From positions 1 to 34,866 of the forward strand of contig JAPOWB010000004.1 of NCBI GenBank assembly GCA_026707815.1: a stretch of 34,866 nucleotides of DNA, written 5' to 3'. Made by a program: the position numbers and the translations under genes. A model generated the notes under the pieces. The model saw nothing but the letters and a program-made list of their open reading frames with translations. It made no database searches and was not told the origin of the DNA. The stretch comes from Candidatus Saccharimonadota bacterium. Lineage in GTDB: Bacteria; Patescibacteriota; Saccharimonadia; Saccharimonadales; VXPC01. This document shows, one piece after another, positions 1 through 6,537 of the stretch (position 1 is its first letter; the number at the start of each line of letters is the position of its first letter).

Positions 1-31
1 AGTTACCAGCTAAGTCAATTATTTAAACTAG

Positions 32-253
32 CTAGTTAGTTTCGAGATTCGCGTTATACCACTCTAAATTACCATCAGTATCATAGCGTTCTGTTTTAAT
101 CTCATTACCATTGGCATCATATTCTAATCTGTCATACCCCTCTAAATTACCATCTACATCATAGAGTCCTGCTTTAATCAAATTACCATTAGCATCATAT
201 TGTTTTTCTATATTATCTTTAGGAGATTGAATAGTATTTTTATTTTTTATCAT
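32..253 (-). CDS. Short YDADGN-repeat protein
   Basis: A 73-residue protein made almost entirely of imperfect repeats of the type YDxDGNLxxxxxY (YDANGNLIK, YDVDGNLEGY, YDANGNEIK, YDTDGNLEWY). It has no signal peptide or membrane segment. The ORF track starts it at a TTG at 292, but that TTG lies in a promoter -35 element. The ATG at 253, just below a good -10, is the better start. It faces the paralogue at 371 head to head. The repeats resemble the loose MORN-variant/YD-type repeats of RHS and YwqK-like proteins; that family link is inference. Function unknown. Confidence 0.65.
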   Translation of the reverse strand: MIKNKNTIQSPKDNIEKQYDANGNLIKAGLYDVDGNLEGYDRLEYDANGNEIKTERYDTDGNLEWYNANLETN

Positions 254-263
254 AGTGGTAGCA

Positions 264-292
264 ATTATACCATTTTTACAGATAAAAATCAA
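264..292 (-). promoter_or_regulatory. Promoter of the 32-253 gene
   Basis: On the minus strand, TTGATT (287-292), a 17-nt spacer and TATAAT (264-269), preceded by TGG as an extended -10. The expected transcription start is near 257, only about 4 nt before the ATG at 253, so the mRNA should be near-leaderless. Confidence 0.65.
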
Positions 293-330
293 TCCTACTT
301 AATGTAATTCTGTTTATGTTAAGGGGGGGG
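291..330. repeat. Palindromic intergenic repeat, copy 1
   Basis: CCTACTTAATGTAATT followed by TTATGTTAAGGGGGGGG. It matches the copy at 1092-1130 almost throughout, except that the right arm's AAGTAGGGG has become AA plus eight Gs. It sits between the divergent promoters of the 253 and 371 genes, where an operator would be. The two copies flank the 371-1012 gene. Confidence 0.6.
323..330. repeat. G8 homopolymer in divergent promoter region
   Basis: Eight Gs in an AT-rich intergenic region, 26 nt upstream of the -10 hexamer of the 371 gene and abutting its best -35 candidate (TTGTTT, 332-337). Length change by slipped-strand mispairing could alter promoter or operator geometry. Confidence 0.55.
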
Positions 331-356
331 CTTGTTTTTTGGTAATTGATATGAGA

Positions 357-362
357 TATACT
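357..362 (+). promoter_or_regulatory. -10 element of the 371 gene
   Basis: TATACT ends 8 nt before the ATG at 371, predicting a leaderless or near-leaderless transcript. A TTGTTT at 332-337 could serve as -35 with a long 19-nt spacer. No Shine-Dalgarno sequence is present. Confidence 0.5.
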
Positions 363-370
363 TATATTCA

Positions 371-1012
371 ATGAATAAAAAGCTAATCATTATTCTTACC
401 AGCATCATTGTCTTACTGCTCGTAATTGGCATAACCATCTATGCTTTAACCAGTGATGATGAAGTAAAAATAGTAAAATCTGATGATATCACAAACAATA
501 CGCCAGATACAGATAAAGAAGCTCAAGCTAGTGAGCCAGTTGATAAAGCTCTAGCTGACAATAATTTAGTTGAAACTATCCCACTTAAAGAAGTAAAAGA
601 TGAAGTAAAGCCAGTTGATACCCCCAAAGATGAAACAGAATGTCCTAAAGATACAGATACTAGAAAATATATTTGTGATGCTGATGGTAATGTGATTAAA
701 AGGGAAGACTATGGTGCTGATGGTAATTTAAGGGGATATAATAAGTCTGAATACAATGCTGATGGTAATAGGATTAAAAGAGAACGCTATAATGCTAATG
801 ATAGGTTGATTGGTGCTGAATGGTATGATGCAGATGGTAATGTGATTAAATACGAAGAATATTATGCAGATGGTAATTCACAGGGGTATGTTCAGTATGA
901 ATACAATGCTGATGGTAATTTGATTAAAGCAGAATACTATAGTGGTGGTATTTTGATTGGTACTGAACACTATGATGCTGATGGTGATTTAGTAAATACC
1001 CAGTCTTACTAA
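371..1012 (+). CDS. Membrane-anchored YDADGN-repeat protein
   Basis: A 213-residue protein. Residues 1-4 are basic, 5-27 form one hydrophobic segment (signal anchor), 28-90 are a D/E/K/T-rich low-complexity linker, and about 95-213 are tandem YDADGNxIKxExY repeats. The membrane segment makes it the only exported member of the four local paralogues; its repeat domain should lie outside the cytoplasmic membrane. The DNA repeats too (gatgctgatggtaat recurs), so copy number could change by recombination. A G8 tract and palindrome lie upstream. Related in style to YD/MORN-variant repeats. No enzymatic motif is visible and the function is unknown. Confidence 0.8.
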   Translation: MNKKLIIILTSIIVLLLVIGITIYALTSDDEVKIVKSDDITNNTPDTDKEAQASEPVDKALADNNLVETIPLKEVKDEVKPVDTPKDETECPKDTDTRKYICDADGNVIKREDYGADGNLRGYNKSEYNADGNRIKRERYNANDRLIGAEWYDADGNVIKYEEYYADGNSQGYVQYEYNADGNLIKAEYYSGGILIGTEHYDADGDLVNTQSY

Positions 1013-1091
1013 TTGATTTTTATAAGGCTTTAGCAATTCAGCTTTAGTAAAAGGCTTTACTCTTTGCGACATAGCTTGATTACCCCCTTAA

Positions 1092-1130
1092 AATCCTACT
1101 TAATGTAATTACAATTATGTTAAGTAGGGG
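1092..1130. repeat. Palindromic intergenic repeat, copy 2
   Basis: CCTACTTAATGTAATT-AC-AATTATGTTAAGTAGG is a 16-bp-arm inverted repeat with two mismatches, followed by GGG. It duplicates 291-330 about 800 bp away. It could be an operator or a hairpin terminator between the converging 371 and 1294 genes. The rest of 1013-1293 holds TTGACA-like hexamers at 1141 and 1160 but no ORF I would call. Confidence 0.65.
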
Positions 1131-1293
1131 TTATATAACATTGACACCGTTTCATTGGCTTGACACTTATTTTTAACTAGTAGAATAAAGCAAATATTTT
1201 AAAGATTTTAATCTAATATATTTTTTAAATTAAGATGCTTAAAATAATGATTATCATTGTGTAAGAGGTAAAAGAGTTTGAAATGTAATTGGA

Positions 1294-1644
1294 TCACCGT
1301 CTATGTAGTGTACTGATTAACTCACCATCAGCATCAAAGTGTTCTTGTTTAATTAAATTGCCGTAAGCGTCAAGATGTTTTCGTTTAATTAGATTACCAG
1401 CCTCATCATATTCATGCTCGGTATATCCCCTTGAATGACAGATGGTGCAAATATTGCCCTCAGCATTATAAATTTCTATTTGAGCCAATTTACCCTCAGT
1501 CTTATGCTCATATCTCTGGATTGTATATAAACTACCATCAGTGTTATAGTATTCTTTTTTAACCAAAAAACCATCAGCATCATATTCTCTGATTGTCTTT
1601 GTGTCATCAGTATTATGACATTCCAAGAATTTGTTTTTATTCAT
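1294..1644 (-). CDS. YDADGN-repeat protein
   Basis: A 116-residue protein from the ATG at 1644 (the track's earlier TTG at 1674 would add ten residues). It holds about five degenerate repeats such as YDADGFLVKKEYY, YDEAGNLIKRKH and FDADGELIS, with no signal peptide or membrane segment, so it is probably cytoplasmic. It follows the 1675-2154 gene by 30 nt on the same strand and is probably co-transcribed. It has two extra cysteines (ICTICH) not shared with the paralogues. Function unknown. Confidence 0.7.
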   Translation of the reverse strand: MNKNKFLECHNTDDTKTIREYDADGFLVKKEYYNTDGSLYTIQRYEHKTEGKLAQIEIYNAEGNICTICHSRGYTEHEYDEAGNLIKRKHLDAYGNLIKQEHFDADGELISTLHRR

Positions 1645-1674
1645 AGTCCAGCATATTAATGGAGCAAAAATCAA

Positions 1675-2154
1675 TTAGTGAATAAATAGGTAAATCTTCT
1701 TTGATTGACCATCAGCATCAAAGTCTTCTATTTTATGATTGCCATCAGCATCAATGCCAAAGCGAGTATAATCCCTTAATTGACCATCAGCACCATATTT
1801 ATAACAAACACGTTCTAGTGCGTGACTATCGGTATCATATTGTTCTTTCTCAAGCAATTTACCATCAGTATCATATCTGTATTTTTCAATGGCTTTTGAT
1901 ACCCCATCAGCATCAAAGTAGAATTGCTCTACTGTTTTACCATCAGTATCATATTGGTATTGAGAATAGCTTGTTAAATTCCGGTCAGCATCGTAGTATT
2001 CTGTTTCAAGCAATTTACCATCAGTATCATATTCAAGTTGGATACAATTCTCGAATTGACCATTAGCATTATATTTTTCTATTTTCCAATTCCCGTCAGC
2101 ATCACGCCACACTCTTTCGGTGGGAGTATTAGCTTTATTGTCTAATCTATTCAT
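1675..2154 (-). CDS. YDADGN-repeat protein
   Basis: A 159-residue protein consisting almost wholly of YDTDGKLLExExYD-type repeats, about seven units spaced roughly 20 residues. No signal peptide or membrane segment. The ATG at 2163 touches the -10 hexamer, so the ATG at 2154 is preferred. It is first in a two-gene unit with 1294-1644. The 121-residue ORF on the opposite strand (1701-2066) is a shadow of its repeats. Function unknown; the resemblance to YwqK-like antitoxin or immunity repeats is only stylistic. Confidence 0.72.
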   Translation of the reverse strand: MNRLDNKANTPTERVWRDADGNWKIEKYNANGQFENCIQLEYDTDGKLLETEYYDADRNLTSYSQYQYDTDGKTVEQFYFDADGVSKAIEKYRYDTDGKLLEKEQYDTDSHALERVCYKYGADGQLRDYTRFGIDADGNHKIEDFDADGQSKKIYLFIH

Positions 2155-2163
2155 AATCAGCAT

Positions 2164-2191
2164 ATTATATCATACAATTGATTATAAGCAA
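2164..2191 (-). promoter_or_regulatory. Promoter of the 1675-2154 gene
   Basis: Minus strand TTGCTT (2186-2191), a 16-nt spacer and TATAAT (2164-2169) with TGA in front as an extended -10. The predicted start is about 3 nt before the ATG at 2154, so the mRNA is nearly leaderless. Confidence 0.55.
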
Positions 2192-2222
2192 ATAAAGAGA
2201 GGTTTAGTTTTGATTTAAATGG

Positions 2223-2624
2223 CTATGTTCCAGCATCTAATGTATCTATCTTTTCTGGAGAATCCAAAATCTGTTTATCAGCAGTAATAAGCTTACTATG
2301 TGTAATTAATGCAGTGACAATAATAATTCTATCTGCAGGGTCATTATTGCCATATTTTAAAGCAACTGATTTAATGCCTATTAATCCATCAACAGATATT
2401 TCTAAGAGACCTTGTTTAAGTAATTCTTGTCGCCACCAAGAAATGCTTTTTTTAAAATTAATTTTGCCTTTTTTAGATAATAATTCCATTTCCCAAAAAG
2501 TAATAGAGGATACATATAATTGGTTTTTACGTAAAGCTTGATCTATAATTTCAGAAATATTACTTTTTAATTTATTGCTAGCTAAGATATACCAGATTAA
2601 AATATGGGTATCTAGTAAAATCAT
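2223..2624 (-). CDS. PIN-domain toxin (VapC type)
   Basis: A 133-residue PIN-domain ribonuclease. The N-terminal LLDTHILIWY carries the first catalytic Asp, WEMELL the conserved Glu, NDPADRIIIVTAL the central Asp, and LITADKQIL the last acidic site. Length and motif order fit the VapC/DUF4411-like toxins paired with Phd antitoxins. Its ATG overlaps the antitoxin stop by one nucleotide (TAATG), indicating translational coupling. The expected role is RNA cleavage when the antitoxin is lost; the RNA target cannot be read from sequence. Confidence 0.9.
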   Translation of the reverse strand: MILLDTHILIWYILASNKLKSNISEIIDQALRKNQLYVSSITFWEMELLSKKGKINFKKSISWWRQELLKQGLLEISVDGLIGIKSVALKYGNNDPADRIIIVTALITHSKLITADKQILDSPEKIDTLDAGT

Positions 2625-2881
2625 TATAAATTTTTAAATCTTCTATCTGTTTGTGAATCCCAATCAATATCAAGTGGAGAGATAATATCACCTGTGATTT
2701 TACCTTGATTTTTTGCTATACCAAGTAAACTATTAGTTTTCTTGATGTAAGGTGTTAATTTAGCTACTGGTTTCTGATTCTTAGTAATAATCAATTCTTG
2801 ACCACTATCAGCCACATCATCCATTAATTTAAGACATTTAGCTTTGAATTCAGATGCCTTGATGGTTTGAGTCTGCTTCAT
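2624..2881 (-). CDS. Phd/YefM-family antitoxin
   Basis: An 85-residue antitoxin. The N-terminal half (IKASEFKAKCLKLMDDVADS then ELIITKNQKPVAKLTPY) is the Phd/YefM DNA-binding fold. The C-terminal half (about residues 48-85) is the polar tail expected to wrap the PIN toxin encoded downstream. It starts at 2881, 9 nt after a promoter -10, and presumably autoregulates that promoter with its toxin. It is divergent from the second TA pair at 3027. Confidence 0.9.
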   Translation of the reverse strand: MKQTQTIKASEFKAKCLKLMDDVADSGQELIITKNQKPVAKLTPYIKKTNSLLGIAKNQGKITGDIISPLDIDWDSQTDRRFKNL

Positions 2882-2890
2882 TATAATATA

Positions 2891-2918
2891 AGAATACCAT
2901 GGTCATGATTATAGTCAA
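2891..2918 (-). promoter_or_regulatory. Promoter of the Phd-PIN operon
   Basis: Minus strand TTGACT (2913-2918), a 16-nt spacer and TATTCT (2891-2896) with TGG as an extended -10. The -10 ends 9 nt before the ATG, so the leader would be about 2 nt. Confidence 0.6.
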
Positions 2919-2991
2919 ACATTACTCCCTAGATTAATCGAAGATTTCTTTTAATTTTATGCAACAGTCTTCATTTACATACATATTCAAA

Positions 2992-3020
2992 TTGACAATA
3001 ATATATACATAACATATAGT
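2992..3020 (+). promoter_or_regulatory. Strong promoter of the VapBC-like operon
   Basis: A perfect TTGACA (2992-2997), a 17-nt spacer and TATAGT (3015-3020). Transcription should begin at or next to 3027, the A of the start codon, giving a leaderless mRNA. Confidence 0.75.
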
Positions 3021-3026
3021 ATAGGC

Positions 3027-3284
3027 ATGAAGAAATTACAGTATACTATAAGAAATATCCCCCCAGATGTCGATCAGATTATTAGAAAGCGAGCTCAACG
3101 AACTGGCAAATCGTTCAATACTACAGTCATTGAAGCTTTGACAATTCAAACACTGGGTAGTACAGATATCAAAAAGGCAAAGAAGAATATCTTCACCCGA
3201 TTACAAGGAATTAATAGTCTTGATGATAACTTTGATCAGGCAATCAAAGAGCAATCCGAAATAGACGACAAATTATGGCTCTAA
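3027..3284 (+). CDS. Ribbon-helix-helix antitoxin (VapB-like)
   Basis: An 85-residue protein. Residues 1-45 (LQYTIRNIPPDVDQIIRKRA then GKSFNTTVIEAL) have the beta-strand plus two-helix pattern of Arc/CopG-type antitoxins such as FitA and VapB. The acidic C-terminal part (INSLDDNFDQAIKEQSEID) would contact the toxin. It overlaps the PIN toxin gene by 10 nt. No ribosome-binding site is visible, in keeping with a leaderless start. Confidence 0.85.
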   Translation: MKKLQYTIRNIPPDVDQIIRKRAQRTGKSFNTTVIEALTIQTLGSTDIKKAKKNIFTRLQGINSLDDNFDQAIKEQSEIDDKLWL

Positions 3285-3679
3285 AATATGTTTTAGATAC
3301 CAGTGCCTATTCGGCTTTTAATCGCAACCAACATAATTTGGGAAGATTTATAAATCCAAACAATGAAATTTTCATTCCCTTAATCGTCATTGCCGAGCTA
3401 CGAGCTGGATTTAAAACTGGCAGCCGAGAGCAATTCAATGAATTGTTATTATCTAATTTGTTAGATGCTCCGAATATCACCATACTCCAACCAAGCGAGA
3501 AAACAACCAAAAGTTATGCTCAGATTTACAGTCAACTTCACAGAATAGGCAAACCAATTAGCACTAACGACATTTGGATTGCAGCCCTATGTCTCGAACA
3601 TGAACTGCCTATACTAACACTTGATACAGATTTCAGGCATATAAAAAACCTTGTTTGCATTGATGTATTAAAATCTTAA
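3275..3679 (+). CDS. vapC: VapC-type PIN toxin
   Basis: A 134-residue PIN ribonuclease with the classic layout: YVLDTSAYSAFNR (first Asp), IAELRAGF (Glu), TNDIWIAALC (Asp) and LPILTLDTDFRHI (final acidic residues). Close in form to VapC/FitB toxins. The start overlaps the antitoxin's last codons, so the two are co-translated. All four expected acidic positions are present, so it should be active. Confidence 0.9.
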   Translation: MALKYVLDTSAYSAFNRNQHNLGRFINPNNEIFIPLIVIAELRAGFKTGSREQFNELLLSNLLDAPNITILQPSEKTTKSYAQIYSQLHRIGKPISTNDIWIAALCLEHELPILTLDTDFRHIKNLVCIDVLKS

Positions 3680-3822
3680 GCTCACTAACACAACTCAACA
3701 ATATTATTCAATTAAGAAAACAGGAGTAAAACAGGATTAACCTTGCTTCACTCCGAGCTCAAATCAGCAAGTCCAACTTCCTCAGAATTCTTTCCAGCTC
3801 TTGGGTTAAATTATTGAAATAC

Positions 3823-3954
3823 CTACCTCTTAGAGAAGAAATATCTTAAGAGTCCATTAGTATTTTCATTATAGCCTCTTTGCCATGAATGATAAGGTGT
3901 ACTATGATAAACCTTCCGTTTTAACGAATTCTCAATAACTTCATTTATGGTGCT
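3823..3954 (-). pseudogene. IS30-family transposase relic (C-terminal part)
   Basis: On the minus strand an unannotated frame reads KVYHSTPYHSWQRGYNENTN, then GLLRYFFSKR and a stop at 3823-3825. The PYxSWxRGxNENTNGLxRxFFPK block is the hallmark of the IS30 transposase catalytic C-terminus. There is no start, no N-terminal part and the tail is degenerate, so this is dead. Its presence means this intergenic zone once took an insertion element. Confidence 0.8.
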
Positions 3955-4199
3955 TGTTTTAAACGCCCACGATTAATAGTAAACTGAGGTGAATCTGCAT
4001 AGAGAATAATTAATTCAACTAGTGCATCATAAGTTAAAACAATCTCTTCTTTTTCGTCATCGACTTGACCATTACAAATCGTTCTAAACATTTTGATATT
4101 TTCTTCTTGATCAGCTCTATGATGTTTACCAACATATTCAGCTATCCAATGTCGTTGACCATCAGCCTCAAGGTAGTACCAACTACATATATTGTGCAA
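3945..4199 (-). CDS. Small hypothetical protein, possibly a fragment
   Basis: An 84-residue ORF. It has an aromatic N-terminal part (WYYLEADGQRHWIAEYVGKH) and an acidic, hydrophobic C-terminal part (VLTYDALVELIILYADSPQF). I recognise no family. Its stop lies at the edge of the IS30 relic, so the original gene may have been truncated there. No good ribosome-binding site or promoter is visible. It could equally be a chance ORF. Confidence 0.35.
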   Translation of the reverse strand: MHNICSWYYLEADGQRHWIAEYVGKHHRADQEENIKMFRTICNGQVDDEKEEIVLTYDALVELIILYADSPQFTINRGRLKQAP

Positions 4200-4289
4200 T
4201 GTAGTTTTTATTTAGGGTTTTTTAATAACGGATAGATTAACTACAAACTCTATTGATTTTGGTTTGTTTTTTAGGCAATTTACTGTCTA

Positions 4290-4445
4290 CTATTTTTTGG
4301 ATTGTTTTTCAGCTTTAGCTAGTTTTTTATTAGCACTCTTAAGAGTCTTTTCCTGTAACTGTGTTGAAAGCTTAACCACTTTCATGAGAGCCTTTTCATT
4401 AATCTGATTGTCTTTGGTAATAATTGATATCGGTTTAATTTTCAT
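4290..4445 (-). CDS. Small lysine-rich protein next to kinase relic
   Basis: A 51-residue ORF too short for the track, from ATG 4445 to TAG 4290. It begins MKIKPISIITKDNQINEK and ends in a basic helical stretch (SANKKLAKAEKQSKK). It lies 33 nt downstream of the zeta-type kinase relic on the same strand. Position and size would suit a small antitoxin or partner, but I see no epsilon-antitoxin similarity. The rest of 4200-4289 shows nothing. Confidence 0.35.
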   Translation of the reverse strand: MKIKPISIITKDNQINEKALMKVVKLSTQLQEKTLKSANKKLAKAEKQSKK

Positions 4446-4478
4446 AGCTTTATTGATTGTATTCAAAGATTATATTAT

Positions 4479-5136
4479 TTAGTAAGATTTTTTCAACATA
4501 CCTTCGATCAATTCGGCATCATTAATAGTTGTTAGGCGTCGATTGGACGGCTTATCCACTAAGATAAACAAAAACTTGGAATTGTCCTTGTAAGTTTGAA
4601 AAATATCTAATAAATTAGGTTTAATTTTCTGGCAAGTCGCTTTAAATCCTCCCTTATCTATTGGTCTGCCAGTTTCTACTTCCCTTTTGACGGTGAAATC
4701 CCAAGCTTTATCTTTTGATTGTAGAATATAAACGACTATTACCAAATAATCTTTATTTAGAGTTCTTTTAATATGTTTAATTGACTCTTTATTTGATAAA
4801 GTCCCATCTAAGATAAAAGACAGTTGTTTCTTAAAACAAGTATTCAGCAATTTAGTCACTAAGATATTACCAAATTGACAATAATCATAATAATGTTTGG
4901 GTTGATATTGAGGAAGATAGCTTAATAATTGATCATGCTCTATAAGAACAATGTCTTTTCGTTTGATAAATTGTACAAATTGGTTTTACCAGCTCCGGGA
5001 ATGCCAGCCACAAAAAATGCTCTCTTAGAATTTGACTAATATCTCTAATAGCACTATTTATAATCTTGTCTCGTTGAACTTTGTCTTTAACGAACTGCTC
5101 GATTTGACTGACATTCATGCTTTTACTGTATCTCAA
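4479..5136 (-). pseudogene. Zeta-toxin/AAA_33-type kinase with two frameshifts
   Basis: Three minus-strand frames join into one P-loop kinase. The N-terminal segment (ORF from 5136) runs to SQILRE. A +1 change near the T6 at 5012-5017 leads into KRAFFVAGIPGAGKT, a Walker A. A second shift right after it, at an A4, leads into NQFVQFIKRKDIVLIEHDQL and on through LSFILDGTL, AWDFTVKREVETGRPI and FLFILVDK to 4479. This order (Walker A, DGTL, RExxxGR) fits zeta-toxin-like kinases of about 200 residues. Both breaks lie at short homopolymers, so the gene is either decayed or carries indel errors. The ORF track shows only the outer pieces. Confidence 0.75.
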
Positions 5137-5287
5137 AAAACGCAGTTAAGATAAGTTATAGTTGGATAAATAGCAAAAACAATTAGATCATTAATATATT
5201 TTTAGAAGATAAATTAACTAGAAGAGAAGCCCTATAACAAGAGTCAAACTGATTACAACTAACCTGAATGTATTTTTTACAACCAAT

Positions 5288-5299
5288 CCCCCCCCCCCC
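5288..5299. repeat. C12 homopolymer in promoter spacer
   Basis: Twelve consecutive Cs between a -35-like TTTACA (5276-5281) and an extended -10 (TGTTACAAT, 5305-5313) upstream of the 5351 gene. The present -35/-10 spacing is 26 nt, far from the usual 17. Such a tract is hypermutable and its length would set promoter strength. Confidence 0.75.
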
Positions 5300-5304
5300 G
5301 AATT

Positions 5305-5313
5305 TGTTACAAT
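5305..5313 (+). promoter_or_regulatory. Extended -10 of the 5351 gene
   Basis: TGTTACAAT: an extended TG motif plus TACAAT (5308-5313). The predicted start is near 5320, giving a leader of about 30 nt that is A-rich and lacks a Shine-Dalgarno site. The C12 tract abuts it upstream. Confidence 0.55.
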
Positions 5314-5350
5314 AGGTTCACAATTATAAAAATAAAAAACTACAAAACAA

Positions 5351-6280
5351 ATGAGGTTTATAACAAAACTACATAATAATAAACTTTATTGTCTATTAAT
5401 CTTACCAGTTCTGCTATTATTAGTGGTTGGCTTAATCCGTGCAAGCCATAATGATATAGAGGCTTCAACCACTCTGACTAATTTACAGCTAATTGGTTTT
5501 AAGCAAACAGCAGGCGACAAACAACTCTTTGTAGAAAGCTGTTATGCGAAGCAAAATCAACATGAAGATTTACTAGACTACAATACATCATCAGATACTC
5601 ATAAACATATTGAGGCAGATGCTCTCTTATTATGTACTATAAACCTCACCAATAGTGGTAATGCCCTTACTGTTAATATGAAATCAGTAAGTATTGATTA
5701 TGGTAATAATATGTTTGCTAGTCGGGGTGGCTTAACAAGATTAAATACCAAAAAACAAGCAGATTTTCTAGTCCATATAAAAGATGCTTTTAGCGGAACT
5801 ATAATCAGAAGTCTAAAGAACTGCTATGTTGGAGATGGTATTGAAGGAGATGTGCCAGTCAATCACGATAATCTTGGAGATTTTGCTAGGCTGCAGTGTT
5901 ATAACTTGGGTAATGTAAAAAGAGATGAAGGTAATAGTGTTCGGCAGTTTTTAACTATCCAAACTCCACTTTACTATGACAGAATGAAGCCAGCAGGGGC
6001 ATCAGTTCATCTTAATCTAACCCTAAAGAATAAGAAGCAATATACTTGGGAAGTTATTTTACCAGAGATTACTACAGCTCACTACAATTCATCACATCAC
6101 ACTAAAGAGAAAATCCAAACTAAAAAAGATGAAGCTAAAGTTAAAGCTTGTGAGAAGCTAGAAAACCCTTACACAGCTATTGAGTATCGTCTGTTGGGCT
6201 GTCATCAAAGCCGATTAAATGAAGCAGAAGCTATCCTATATGAAGCAGTCTTGGATATTCCGTGGCAAGAGCAAGAATAA
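5351..6280 (+). CDS. Membrane-anchored extracytoplasmic protein, phase-variable promoter
   Basis: A 309-residue protein. A short basic N-terminus precedes a hydrophobic segment (about residues 12-30, LYCLLILPVLLLLVVGLI), then a mainly beta-type soluble region containing several cysteines (ESCYAKQN, LLCTINLTN, KNCYVGDG, RLQCYNLG) that could form disulfides outside the cell. A lysine-rich stretch follows (about 250-270) and a Cys-containing tail. I recognise no family. The C12 tract in the promoter suggests on/off or graded expression, as expected of a surface-exposed product. Confidence 0.75.
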   Translation: MRFITKLHNNKLYCLLILPVLLLLVVGLIRASHNDIEASTTLTNLQLIGFKQTAGDKQLFVESCYAKQNQHEDLLDYNTSSDTHKHIEADALLLCTINLTNSGNALTVNMKSVSIDYGNNMFASRGGLTRLNTKKQADFLVHIKDAFSGTIIRSLKNCYVGDGIEGDVPVNHDNLGDFARLQCYNLGNVKRDEGNSVRQFLTIQTPLYYDRMKPAGASVHLNLTLKNKKQYTWEVILPEITTAHYNSSHHTKEKIQTKKDEAKVKACEKLENPYTAIEYRLLGCHQSRLNEAEAILYEAVLDIPWQEQE

Positions 6281-6356
6281 ATATATTAATCCCTATGGGA
6301 TGATTGTAATAACTCAAATCAAAATAAATGATATCCTTGCGGCAGAAATTTCGTTT
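6279..6356 (-). pseudogene. VirD4/TraG-like coupling-protein relic
   Basis: A minus-strand frame reads KDIIYFDLSYYNHPIGINI, which aligns with KDVIYFNPSDYNHPIGINL of the intact VirD4-like ATPase at 20717-22993 (14 of 18 compared positions identical, counted by eye). DNA similarity to 21690-21750 is also visible. A stop lies just upstream and the match ends at the 5351 gene's stop codon. It is a short remnant of a second coupling-protein gene. Confidence 0.7.
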
Positions 6357-6494
6357 TTACAAGAAGTCGTTTATAAGAAGGTCAGTGAATAATTACTGAA
6401 TGATACTCATCTCTTTCTCATATGAAAGGTATTGTTGAGTGATTTATCCATGGCAGAAGCAACCACAATGATCTCCAATTTTCGAAAAATATAC

Positions 6495-6500
6495 TATAAT
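6495..6500 (+). promoter_or_regulatory. -10 element of the 6538 gene
   Basis: A perfect TATAAT whose predicted start near 6507 gives a leader of about 30 nt. The -35 region is weak and no clear Shine-Dalgarno site precedes the ATG. Confidence 0.4.
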
Positions 6501-6537
6501 AGGTGTAACTAATATAAGTAGGTATCACTAGCGGATT

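Noticed and set aside
1141-1186. Two TTGACA hexamers with TAGAAT downstream
   Set aside because: Spacing is off (15 nt or less to the best -10) and no plausible plus-strand gene follows before the minus-strand repeat gene.
1701-2066. 121-residue plus-strand ORF rich in His, Gln and Tyr
   Set aside because: It is the antisense shadow of the YDTDGK repeats at 1675-2154; its own repeats follow from the DNA repeat.
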